From positions 1 to 5,314 of the forward strand of contig JBPPNE010000335.1 of the NCBI GenBank assembly GCA_051306415.1: a stretch of 5,314 bases of DNA, given 5' to 3'. The translations under genes and the position numbers were made by a program. Shown one piece after another: positions 1-5,314 of this stretch (positions are counted from its first letter, which is position 1; every line of letters begins with the position of its first letter). Below the pieces are notes generated by a model. That model worked only from the letters and a program-made list of their open reading frames with translations, ran no database searches and had not been told where the DNA came from. This stretch comes from CBDDRG01 sp051306415 (lineage in GTDB: Bacteria > Pseudomonadota > Gammaproteobacteria > Pseudomonadales > Porticoccaceae).

Positions 1-920
1 GACAGGCTGGCCCAGGCGAGATCGTCGTGATAGTCGCCGAGGTAGGCCAACTCCCAATCGAAGATCGCGTTGATGCGGTGGTCGGCGGTGAACATGAAGT
101 TGCCGCTGCGGTAGTCGCCGTGAACCAGTACCGGGCGTTCCACCACCGGCATGTTTTCTTTCAGCCAGAGATTGGCCCAGGCCATGATCGGATGGGCTTC
201 GAGGGTGTCTTCGTGCCAGGCTCGCTCCCACAAACCCAGTGCCCGTTCGTTGGCCTGCTTGGTGCCTGGTGTGGGCACATCGAAGGTGGACAAATCTTTT
301 GTACGCCAATCGACCTGGTGGATTTTGGCGAGGATCTCGACGAACTGATCTTTCAATGCCATGCGCAGCTGGGGCTCGAAATACATGCCGACGCCGCTCA
401 TTTTGTCACTTTTTTCCGGCTGTACGGTGCCCTCAAGAAAGCGTGCGATTAAAGCTGGATGACCGAGATGATCGCCCTCCGGGTCGACCCAGAGCACCTC
501 GGGTACCGGTACTTCTGCGGCCATGGCGCGGAGTATCTGGTACTCCCGCAGTCGATGGGTTTCGACGATCGACTCGGTGGGATCCATGCGCAGCATCAGC
601 TTGTGTGTCGTGGTTGCGCCGGGTTTTGCCTGCCAGCACAGGTCAAAGGTGAACTGCTCCTTGGAGGCGCCGCCGGACAGCCGCTTCAGATTCTCGACGC
701 GGATGTCTCCCTGGCCGGTTTCCCGTTGCAGAAAGACGTGCAGGCGGGTCTCCAGCAAGCTGAAATCGGTCTTGTGTTCAGCGGATCGGGTGCGATTTTC
801 GAGTTTGCGGGTAAACACTTCGTCGATGGTCCGCTCGACGGGATAGCGGTTTCTGGTCTCGCTGATCCAGGCCGGCGTCGGCTGGGTCCGCTGCGCGAGC
901 GTGGGCGTGTAATCTTTCAT
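1..920 (-). CDS. Phosphotransferase family protein (APH/ACAD10-type kinase fold), copy B, C-terminus cut by window edge
   Basis: Reading from ATG at 920 on the minus strand, the frame stays open for 306 codons to the left edge. The kinase-fold landmarks are present: a GGASKEQF nucleotide-loop segment (residues 83-90), LMLRMDP (about 108-114), the Brenner motif HGDYRSGN (267-274, catalytic Asp269) and the metal-binding DWE (288-290). It therefore probably binds ATP and phosphorylates a small molecule or acyl-CoA; the substrate is unknown. The start overlaps the stop of the upstream paralogue in an ATGA arrangement. A GAGG site (928-931) lies 7 bases before it, so translational coupling is likely. 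It is colinear with that paralogue without gaps at about 66% identity (hand count 203 of 306). If the lengths match, about 97 residues are missing to the left. An aminoglycoside-resistance role is unlikely: the sequence resembles the acyl-CoA-linked branch rather than drug kinases. Confidence 0.9.
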   Translation of the reverse strand, partial: MKDYTPTLAQRTQPTPAWISETRNRYPVERTIDEVFTRKLENRTRSAEHKTDFSLLETRLHVFLQRETGQGDIRVENLKRLSGGASKEQFTFDLCWQAKPGATTTHKLMLRMDPTESIVETHRLREYQILRAMAAEVPVPEVLWVDPEGDHLGHPALIARFLEGTVQPEKSDKMSGVGMYFEPQLRMALKDQFVEILAKIHQVDWRTKDLSTFDVPTPGTKQANERALGLWERAWHEDTLEAHPIMAWANLWLKENMPVVERPVLVHGDYRSGNFMFTADHRINAIFDWELAYLGDYHDDLAWASL

Positions 921-2128
921 GGGCAGCCCTCATCAAGCAGTCGTTGCAGTGCCGATAGACCAATGAAGCCGAAACCGCTGAGCAGATTCATCATGGCGTC
1001 GAGGTGAGTCTTGCGGCCGTGGGCGGTGCGCAAGCTGGTGGCGACGGCGATCACCGCCATTTTGTAGTAGGAAAAAACGTCGAAGTAGAACAGCTTCTTT
1101 TTGTCCACGGTGAAGCCGCTGTAGCTTTCGTAGGTTTCGATAAGTTCGCTGCGAGTCAGCAAGCCACTGGCGAGGATGTTGCCGCGGCCGTCCGGGGTGC
1201 CCAGCACCGCGCTGCTGGTGTAGGCCAGATCCTCGTGAAAATCGCCGATGTGGCAGAGTTCCCAATCGAGAATGGCGTTGATTTTCCGCTCCGGCGTGTA
1301 CATGAAGTTGCCGCTGCGGTAGTCGCCGTGAACGATCACCGGATTGTCGACCACCGGCATGTTCTCCTTCAGCCAGAGCGCGGCGGCTTCGACGATGGGA
1401 TGTGCTTCCAGGGTATCCTCGTGCCAGACCCGCTCCCAGAGCCCAACGGCATAGAGATTGGCCTGCTTGCTGCTGGCCGCCGGGGCATCGTAGGAGGACA
1501 GCTTTTTCCTGCGCCAATCGACCTGGTGGATGTGGGCGAGGTGGCGGACGAATTGATCTTTCAGTGCCGCGCGCAATGCCGGTTCGAAATACATGCCGAG
1601 ACCGCTGGCCTTGTTGCCGCCCTCCGGTTGCACGGTGCCTTCGAGAAAGCCGGCGATCAGAGAGGGGTGGCCGAGGTGTTCGCCGTCGGGATCGACCCAG
1701 AACACTTCGGGTACCGGTACCTCACCCCACATCGCCTGTAACATCTCGGCTTCCCGCAGGCGGTGAGTTTCAACGATGGATTCGCTTGGGTCCATGCGCA
1801 GGATCAGCTTGCGGGTTTGGACGGCACCCGTGGTTTGCCGCCAGGTGAGATCGAAGGTGAACTGCTCCTTGGAGGCGCCGCCGGTCAGGCGTTTGAGGTT
1901 GGCAATTGTCAGGTCTTGCTGCCCGGTCTGTTGTTTCAGATAGCCGTCGAGTTTGGCCGGCAGCCCGCTGAAATCCATTTTGTGTTCGACGCTGTTGCCG
2001 CGGTTGACCAGCTTGCTGGTGAGCACCTGATCGAGCGCGCGTTCGACCGGAAACCGCCGCCGGATCTCGGCAATCCATTCGGGTTGCGGGTGAGATCTCT
2101 GCTGCTGGGTGAGGGTGTAATCGGCCAT
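917..2128 (-). CDS. Phosphotransferase family protein (APH/ACAD10-type kinase fold), copy A, complete
   Basis: This is a complete 403-residue protein. An N-terminal extension of about 75 residues precedes the kinase fold and is conserved in the downstream paralogue. Then come LTGGASKEQF (81-90, nucleotide loop), LILRMDP (108-114), HGDYRSGN (267-274; Asp269 as catalytic base, Asn274 as metal ligand) and DWE (288-290). An alpha-helical C-terminal lobe ends in LLDEGCP. The family includes P. putida LvaA, a 4-hydroxyacyl-CoA kinase, and the kinase half of human ACAD10/ACAD11. A cytoplasmic ATP-dependent kinase acting on a hydroxyacyl-CoA or related lipid intermediate is the best guess, but the substrate cannot be read from sequence. 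The start at 2128 has only a weak AGG ribosome site. It lies 18 bases after the stop of the small gene upstream, so expression is probably coupled to it. The stop overlaps the next gene's ATG. Confidence 0.93.
   Translation of the reverse strand: MADYTLTQQQRSHPQPEWIAEIRRRFPVERALDQVLTSKLVNRGNSVEHKMDFSGLPAKLDGYLKQQTGQQDLTIANLKRLTGGASKEQFTFDLTWRQTTGAVQTRKLILRMDPSESIVETHRLREAEMLQAMWGEVPVPEVFWVDPDGEHLGHPSLIAGFLEGTVQPEGGNKASGLGMYFEPALRAALKDQFVRHLAHIHQVDWRRKKLSSYDAPAASSKQANLYAVGLWERVWHEDTLEAHPIVEAAALWLKENMPVVDNPVIVHGDYRSGNFMYTPERKINAILDWELCHIGDFHEDLAYTSSAVLGTPDGRGNILASGLLTRSELIETYESYSGFTVDKKKLFYFDVFSYYKMAVIAVATSLRTAHGRKTHLDAMMNLLSGFGFIGLSALQRLLDEGCP
928..931 (-). promoter_or_regulatory. Ribosome binding site inside the upstream gene, coupling the two kinase genes
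   Basis: GAGG on the minus strand lies within the last codons of copy A, 7 bases before the ATG of copy B. Together with the ATGA overlap at 917-920 it suggests that the ribosome ending copy A restarts on copy B, giving matched amounts of the two proteins. Confidence 0.6.
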
Positions 2129-2146
2129 CGTCCGCGGTGCCTGGGC

Positions 2147-2725
2147 TCAATTGCCGCTGGCGGGTGAGTTGATCCGCAGAAAGCCGTTTTCGTAGAGCAA
2201 ATCTTCGATATCCGGTTGCGATGCCGCCTCCGGATCGAATCCCAATGCCTTGACCCAGGCGCGCTCGCGGTTCTCGATATCCTTGAACAGCGGCTTCAAC
2301 AGTGCTTCCACCACGGCGCGGGCGCGCGGTGTCAGCTCCGGCAGAGCCTGGATAAACCCGCACAACAATTCTTTCATGGTCTCGTTGCTGGCGCGAATAA
2401 ATGGGAAGGTGCGCAAATGGACGGGGTCCGCCGGGCTGTCGGTCTGGAAGTGAAGATTGACGCCGTCGATAGCCTGTTTGACGGTGTCGGGTAGCGCGGC
2501 TTCTGCCGTCAGCGTCGCGAGCAGGGTTTGCAGAATCTGTTTGTAGCGGTGGTTTTCCAGCAGCTCGTAGTGAAAGGCCTTGTCGTGGATGGTGCCGAGA
2601 AAGCCGAGCGACGCCGCCACGATGCCCGCCTGTTCTTGCGCGAAGCGATCAGTGAGATTGGGGATGACCACGTCCTCCATGGTCTTTTTCATGCCGGACA
2701 GGAATTGGGAAATTTCGGGCCCCAT
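2147..2725 (-). CDS. Small helical protein of unknown function, possible kinase partner
   Basis: This 192-residue protein has no signal peptide or membrane segment and is rich in predicted helix, so it is probably cytoplasmic. The start at 2725 is supported by GGAG (2732-2735) 6 bases upstream. I do not recognise the family with confidence. The N-terminal pattern (a leucine-spaced helix, then DVVIPNL, then an Ala-rich helix around residues 25-42) is reminiscent of small proteins (DUF6285/LvaB type) encoded beside LvaA-like kinases. LvaB is required for LvaA activity, but it is much shorter (roughly 110 residues), so homology is only a suggestion. The C-terminal half contains LTPRARAVVEALLKPLF and ends in an acidic stretch followed by ENGFLRINSPASGN. 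Its position 18 bases before the first kinase gene argues for a linked job, such as chaperone, subunit or substrate delivery. No catalytic motif is visible. Confidence 0.85.
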   Translation of the reverse strand: MGPEISQFLSGMKKTMEDVVIPNLTDRFAQEQAGIVAASLGFLGTIHDKAFHYELLENHRYKQILQTLLATLTAEAALPDTVKQAIDGVNLHFQTDSPADPVHLRTFPFIRASNETMKELLCGFIQALPELTPRARAVVEALLKPLFKDIENRERAWVKALGFDPEAASQPDIEDLLYENGFLRINSPASGN

Positions 2726-2833
2726 GGTTATCTCCGTGGATCAATTATCTGGCTAATATCTAACTTAAGGGTGTCAGGGCAGCGGAATCGGCGTGTCCGC
2801 CAATCGCGTCAACATTCTCTGCAAAGTAGTTCA

Positions 2834-3790
2834 TCAACGTAGTTTGGCGTTGAATTCCTCTTTGCAAAGATCCTGTACCTCGCCGTAACCAACCACACCG
2901 TCCATGTCCCAACGGTTGAATGAATGCGTCAGGTACATCAGCGGCCAAGCCACCCAGGGGTTTGATGTCAGTGGCGCGCCGGTGAACTTGTGAACCTTGC
3001 CGCGAATATCTTCCACTTCGAGATCCATGAATTGATGCAGATAGCCGTTGCGGAGGATTTTCCCGGAACCGCCGGTCAGGCCGTAAACCTTGCTGCCTTC
3101 CCGCACGTAGCCGTGGACGATGGCCTCGTAGCGGTCGAGTTTTTTGGGATCGACCAGGTACAGGCAGTGAATGCTGACGTCATTGGCGAAATTGGCGTTC
3201 ATCCAGCAGAAATTCTTCAGCTGGCGCTCGCCCCGGAGCCCCCAGCTGTGGTCCATGCTCGACACACAGTCGACGGCGTATTTTTTACCGCCGATGTTGA
3301 GCGTGCCGGTGACGTGCCCGGACTGATCCCAATGGCCCGCATAGGCCTGGTTGCTGACGACGTCGCCTTCATGCACCTGGGCGGCAAGGGGATCCATCGC
3401 GGGGTCGTGAATATCGTAGGGTTCCATCAGGCCGCGGTACTGGACATCGAAGGATACCCCTTGGCCGCCGTCAAAGCGGATGTGGTAATCCATGACCGGC
3501 TTGGTGCACTTGATCGCCAAGCCATTGGCAAGCTGATAGTCGTCGAAATTGCCCTTGGGCATCGGCAGGTGAACGTGGCAATCCGAATACAGTACCTCGT
3601 GGGGCGTGTTGGAGATGCCGTCGACACAGGTAACGCTCGACAACACGGCGCCGAGGTTGGCTCGGGTCAATACATAGGCACTGACGTGCAGGTGGGCCTC
3701 GGGCACATAAAAGCCAAAATAGTTGGTCTCCGCCCAGGTCGGGTCATCGGATGTGGGGGTGTGAAAATAGACATCGTTCGCGGTGATCAT
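2834..3790 (-). CDS. DUF7064/DUF7065-type AttH/lipocalin-like protein
   Basis: This 318-residue protein is rich in beta strand, aromatics and His. The most telling segment is VDCVSSMDHSWGLRGE (173-188); the MDHSWG core is typical of DUF7064/DUF7065 proteins, which have two lipocalin-like (AttH/CrtC/Svf1-like) halves. Other family-like pieces are AGHWDQSGHVTGTLNIGG (151-168), HQFMDLEVEDIRGKVH (252-267) and a C-terminal GVVGYGEVQDL (298-308). No signal peptide is seen, so it is probably cytoplasmic. The family is thought to bind or modify hydrophobic ligands, but no reaction is established. The start at 3790 has an AGGAG site (minus strand, 3799-3803) 8 bases upstream. It is first in the minus-strand gene row and 108 bases ahead of the small helical gene, so co-transcription is likely but not proven. 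Its presence beside kinase-like acyl-CoA genes suggests steroid, fatty-acid or other lipid metabolism. Confidence 0.88.
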   Translation of the reverse strand: MITANDVYFHTPTSDDPTWAETNYFGFYVPEAHLHVSAYVLTRANLGAVLSSVTCVDGISNTPHEVLYSDCHVHLPMPKGNFDDYQLANGLAIKCTKPVMDYHIRFDGGQGVSFDVQYRGLMEPYDIHDPAMDPLAAQVHEGDVVSNQAYAGHWDQSGHVTGTLNIGGKKYAVDCVSSMDHSWGLRGERQLKNFCWMNANFANDVSIHCLYLVDPKKLDRYEAIVHGYVREGSKVYGLTGGSGKILRNGYLHQFMDLEVEDIRGKVHKFTGAPLTSNPWVAWPLMYLTHSFNRWDMDGVVGYGEVQDLCKEEFNAKLR

Positions 3791-3930
3791 GGTGAATTCT
3801 CCTACCCGCTCTGATTGGGCCCGCGGTGCAGGCTCAGGTGGATTTTAGTGGTGTCTGGAACTGCTGGGTTCGGCGCCGTGCAAGTACGCCGCGCAGTGGT
3901 CGGACGCATTTCCCGCCGGGATAGCCTGTG

Positions 3931-3958
3931 TTTATAGTCGCTATCACCGGCCGGTAAG
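3931..3958 (-). promoter_or_regulatory. Weak candidate promoter for the minus-strand gene row
   Basis: On the minus strand, TATAAA (3931-3936) matches five of six -10 bases. A poor -35 (CTTACC, 3953-3958, three of six) lies 16 bases upstream. It would give an untranslated leader of about 135 bases. Support is weak and the true promoter may lie elsewhere in this region. Confidence 0.25.
3946..3955. repeat. Perfect palindrome ACCGGCCGGT, copy 1
   Basis: This 10-base perfect palindrome lies upstream of the weak minus-strand promoter boxes. The same sequence, with the same preceding C, recurs at 5089-5098 in the other long intergenic region. It could be a binding site for a dimeric regulator. 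Confidence 0.4.
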
Positions 3959-3963
3959 CTATC

Positions 3964-3993
3964 GGATAACCTAGGGCGCGGTCAAGGATAACC
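3964..3993. repeat. Direct repeat GGATAACC, 22-base period, possible operator
   Basis: GGATAACC occurs at 3964-3971 and again at 3986-3993. The 22-base period is close to two DNA helical turns, so one regulator could bind both on the same face between the divergent genes. Two 8-base copies could also be chance. Confidence 0.35.
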
Positions 3994-4152
3994 ACGGCTG
4001 CGCCGGCTTTTTGTCTCACGCTAGACATAATCCGCTGCTAGAGTAGGTGCCCCAGATCGCGGGGCGGGCGCAGGTATTACCCGCCGCTCGTGGAGATACC
4101 GGTGGCGCCGCGACTGAATGGGCAGCGTTGTGAACATGGGGAGACTGAACGC

Positions 4153-4917
4153 ATGAGCCGTTTTTTGAACTTGGGCAAGACCATGAATCTGCGCCATATG
4201 GGCGGTTATCCAGTGGCCGGAGGGCGAATGACCGACGGCGGCAAGTTGTTTCGCTCGGGCTTTCTGCACCTGCCTGACGATCATAGTGTCTCCGGCTTCA
4301 AGGAGCTGGGTGTCGACACGGTTTACGATTTTCGCAGCCCGATGGAACGGACGAAAAATGATCTACGAGTTGAGGGTGCGGCCACCGTGGTCGAACTCGG
4401 CATGCTGGTGGCCAGCGTCGAAAACCTCTGGGACATGCTGCTTGCCGAGGGCCTGACACCCGCCGGCGCGGAAAAAATCATGTGCGAGCGCTACCGCGAG
4501 CTGACGGCGGAGGAGATCCCCGGCTACCGCACCATGTTCCAGCACATGCTTGACGATGATGGTGGTGCCTTGGTCATGTGCTCCTTTGGCAAGGATCGGG
4601 CGGGGATCGCCTCGGCGCTGCTGTTGACGGCGTTGGGGGTGCCCGAGCAGGTCGTGCTGGAGGATTACCTGCTGTCTTCCAATGCCTATGCCGACAGGGA
4701 CGCCGCAGTGAAAAAATTCGAGCAATTCTTCAACTCCGAAGGCATCGCGCTCGACCCCGCGATCGTCGCGCCGATTCTCGATGCCCGCGCCCAATACCTG
4801 GATACCGCCTGGCAGGTGATGAGCGAGACGGCCGGTTCGCCCGATGCGTTCCTGACTCGGGAGCTCGGCCTCGACCCCGCGGCGCGGGAATTTCTGGTGC
4901 AGCGCTTCACGCGGTGA
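4153..4917 (+). CDS. MptpB-like tyrosine/dual-specificity or lipid phosphatase with atypical active-site flanks
   Basis: This 254-residue protein is of the Y_phosphatase3/MptpB type. The N-terminal NLRHMGGYPV (12-21) corresponds to the usual NFRDLGGY. LFRSGFL (about 32-38), VYDFRSPMER (57-66, usual DLRSPxER) and the P-loop CSFGKDRAG (Cys143 to Arg149) follow in family order, then LLLTALGVPEQVVLEDYLLS. Cys143 and Arg149 of CX5R are intact, so a cysteine-phosphate mechanism is possible. However, Met replaces the usual His before Cys, and Ala replaces Thr/Ser after Arg. Family members hydrolyse phosphotyrosine, phosphoserine/threonine or phosphoinositides; the substrate here is unknown. I chose ATG 4153 because GGGGAG (4138-4143) lies 9 bases upstream and it places the first motif at the usual distance. 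An in-frame GTG at 4102, with GGAG 6 bases before it, is the main alternative. Transcription diverges from the lipocalin-like gene. Confidence 0.88.
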   Translation: MSRFLNLGKTMNLRHMGGYPVAGGRMTDGGKLFRSGFLHLPDDHSVSGFKELGVDTVYDFRSPMERTKNDLRVEGAATVVELGMLVASVENLWDMLLAEGLTPAGAEKIMCERYRELTAEEIPGYRTMFQHMLDDDGGALVMCSFGKDRAGIASALLLTALGVPEQVVLEDYLLSSNAYADRDAAVKKFEQFFNSEGIALDPAIVAPILDARAQYLDTAWQVMSETAGSPDAFLTRELGLDPAAREFLVQRFTR

Positions 4918-5036
4918 CGGTCGGCAACCGCCGGGCGAGCTTCCATCTGGAGCAGGCGGGGCGGGTTAAGGGGGCTGGTTTCATCGGATGCAGAGAGAGG
5001 TGGCGTTCAGGACAAGATAGTTTTACCAACAAACGC

Positions 5037-5053
5037 CCGGTGGCCCGGTTTTT
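5037..5053 (+). terminator. Weak intrinsic terminator-like hairpin after the phosphatase gene
   Basis: CCGG (5037-5040), a four-base loop and CCGG (5045-5048) are followed directly by five Ts (5049-5053). The stem is only 4 bp, short for an efficient terminator, but its place 120 bases after the phosphatase stop and ahead of the next promoter fits. Confidence 0.35.
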
Positions 5054-5088
5054 CGAGGTATCCTTCCCTCTCGACGGTACCACGTGAC

Positions 5089-5098
5089 ACCGGCCGGT
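5089..5098. repeat. Perfect palindrome ACCGGCCGGT, copy 2
   Basis: This is identical to the copy at 3946-3955, including the preceding C. It ends 19 bases before the -35 box of the promoter at 5118, a position suited to an activator or repressor. It overlaps the end of an imperfect palindrome centred on CACGTG (5075-5092). Confidence 0.4.
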
Positions 5099-5117
5099 CT
5101 ATAGAACGACTCCACTA

Positions 5118-5146
5118 TTGTCAACTGAGCTCAAAGCGTTTATGTT
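5118..5146 (+). promoter_or_regulatory. Sigma-70-like promoter for the gene at 5281
   Basis: TTGTCA (5118-5123, five of six against TTGACA) and TATGTT (5141-5146, four of six against TATAAT) are separated by the ideal 17 bases. Transcription would start near 5153, leaving a leader of about 128 bases before the ATG at 5281. Confidence 0.55.
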
Positions 5147-5151
5147 AATGA

Positions 5152-5226
5152 AGCCGAAAGGCTGGAAGCGCTGAGGAAGGATACACCAGAATGCTGGAGG
5201 CGCTTTCAGATCGGCATCATGTGCCG
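5152..5226 (+). promoter_or_regulatory. Structured 5' leader with three hairpins, unassigned class
   Basis: Three foldable elements follow in order. The first is AGCC-GAAA-GGCT (5152-5163), a GNRA-loop hairpin. The second is a 10-bp stem (5162-5171 with 5200-5209, one G-U pair) enclosing a CCAG-AATG-CTGG hairpin (5186-5197). The third is CGGCA/TGCCG (5212-5216 with 5222-5226). The first two share two bases, so they compete or must stack. The predicted transcription start sits at the first hairpin. I recognise no known riboswitch core; it could be an mRNA-stability or regulatory leader. Confidence 0.4.
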
Positions 5227-5280
5227 TGTGTAAGTAGTAAGAGGGAAATACGTAGTCACAACTTAGCGAGGAGTGGTTTC

Positions 5281-5314
5281 ATGAAAATGTTTAACGTTCT
5301 ATGTGGCCTGCTAT
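5281..5314 (+). CDS. Start of an unidentified gene with a signal-peptide-like N-terminus, cut by window edge
   Basis: Only 11 codons are visible: MKMFNVLCGLL. A lysine followed by a hydrophobic run looks like the start of a secretion signal or a membrane anchor. Nothing can be said of function. The start is well supported: GAGGAG (5268-5273) lies 7 bases before ATG. An in-frame ATG at 5191 would add 30 residues and has a weaker AAGGA site. Codons between the two have low GC at third positions (13 of 29) and include ATA, AGG and AGT, unlike the neighbouring genes, so I read that stretch as leader rather than coding. Confidence 0.6.
   Translation, partial: MKMFNVLCGLL

Larger units (their letters stand above)
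1..2128 (-). repeat. Tandem gene duplication of the phosphotransferase gene
   Basis: The two kinase-fold genes are direct repeats with a period of 1208 bases (start at 2128 against start at 920). Over the 306 shared residues no gap is needed, and about two thirds of residues are identical. Conservation is strongest at residues 81-90, 111-120, 161-170, 231-240 and 251-260. It is weakest in the N-terminal extension (51-75) and at 211-220. This is an old, functionally maintained duplication, not a recent copy. Confidence 0.9.
3791..4152. other. Divergent intergenic region, no convincing gene
   Basis: These 362 bases separate the minus-strand row from the phosphatase gene. They hold the lipocalin-like gene's AGGAG site, a perfect palindrome (3946-3955), an 8-base direct repeat (3964-3993), weak promoter-like boxes, and an inverted repeat GGCGGG/CCCGCC (4063-4068 and 4080-4085) in the phosphatase leader. 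A CATAAT box (4026-4031) could be the phosphatase -10, but no good -35 lies 16-18 bases before it. A 64-codon minus-strand frame (3834-4028) lacks a good ribosome site and family features. Confidence 0.6.
4918..5280. other. Intergenic region with terminator-like hairpin, palindromes, promoter and structured leader
   Basis: No gene is supported in these 363 bases. From 4918 to about 5035 I see nothing distinctive. A short hairpin with five Ts follows (5037-5053), then overlapping palindromes (5075-5098), a promoter (5118-5146) and a hairpin-rich leader (5152-5226) ahead of the gene at 5281. A 169-codon plus-strand frame covering part of this region is out of frame with the phosphatase and shadows it. 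Confidence 0.6.

Noticed and set aside
1710..1721. 12-base palindrome GGTACCGGTACC, with a 10-base version at 503-512
   Set aside because: It encodes the conserved VPVP stretch in both paralogues, so coding constraint explains it.
1004..1741. Plus-strand frame of 245 codons resembling another at 27-452
   Set aside because: Both are antisense to the two kinase paralogues; their similarity only mirrors that duplication.
1..2128. Aminoglycoside resistance genes
   Set aside because: The kinase motifs are shared by the whole fold, but the duplicated pair, the long N-terminal extension and the neighbours fit metabolic kinases, and there is no mobile element nearby.
2726..2833. Possible terminator or internal promoter in the spacer between the lipocalin-like gene and the small gene
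   Set aside because: Only short stems (such as GGCG/CGCC at 2790-2801) with no T-run on the minus strand, and no -35/-10 pair at acceptable spacing despite an AT-rich stretch at 2745-2770.
2990..3814. Plus-strand open frame of 274 codons
   Set aside because: It lies opposite the lipocalin-like gene, which has a good ribosome site and family motifs. Long antisense frames are expected in GC-rich genes.
3995..4012. CGGC-TGC-GCCG hairpin followed by five Ts
   Set aside because: A 4-bp stem set two bases off the T-run, with no gene ending upstream on the plus strand; a terminator has no purpose there.
3834..4028. Minus-strand 64-codon frame in the divergent region
   Set aside because: No good ribosome site, no recognisable motif, and it overlaps the repeats and palindromes of an intergenic region.
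5148..5174. Short leader-peptide frame MKPKGWKR
   Set aside because: No ribosome site, and its ATG lies before the predicted transcription start near 5153.
1..5314. CRISPR arrays, tRNA/rRNA genes, insertion sequences or attachment sites
   Set aside because: No regularly spaced repeats, no cloverleaf or rRNA sequence, and no transposase or terminal inverted repeats were seen.

Overview
The window is GC-rich, with dense coding and clear Shine-Dalgarno sites. Protein content and codon style suggest a Gram-negative proteobacterium, perhaps a marine lipid-degrading gammaproteobacterium of the Spongiibacteraceae/Halieaceae type. That placement is inference from gene families only; there is no marker gene here.

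Positions 1-3790 hold four minus-strand genes, read right to left. First is a two-part AttH/lipocalin-like protein (DUF7064/DUF7065 type, 2834-3790). After a 108-base spacer come a 192-residue helical protein of unknown function (2147-2725), then two tandem paralogous phosphotransferase (APH/ACAD10-type kinase fold) genes at 917-2128 and 1-920. The second kinase gene runs off the left edge. The last three genes are tightly packed: an 18-base gap, then a 4-base ATGA stop/start overlap. The two kinase-like proteins align without a gap over all 306 residues visible in both, at about two thirds identity, so they arose by duplication. Because this fold is used in the 4-hydroxyacyl-CoA kinase LvaA, which needs a small partner, LvaB, I infer an acyl-CoA or lipid kinase with a small helper protein. 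The ligand is unknown.

Positions 3791-4152 form a divergent intergenic region with an 8-base direct repeat at 22-base spacing, a perfect 10-base palindrome and weak promoter-like sequence. The plus-strand gene at 4153-4917 encodes an MptpB-like tyrosine/dual-specificity or lipid phosphatase. Its catalytic CX5R loop is intact, but several flanking consensus residues are changed.

Positions 4918-5280 hold a weak terminator-like hairpin, a second copy of the same palindrome, a good sigma-70-like promoter (5118-5146) and a leader that can fold into three hairpins. A gene starting at 5281 with a signal-peptide-like N-terminus is cut by the right edge. Base composition falls to about 45% GC from 5101 onward.

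The most notable points are the duplicated coupled kinase pair with its small neighbour, the altered phosphatase active site, and the structured leader at the right edge.
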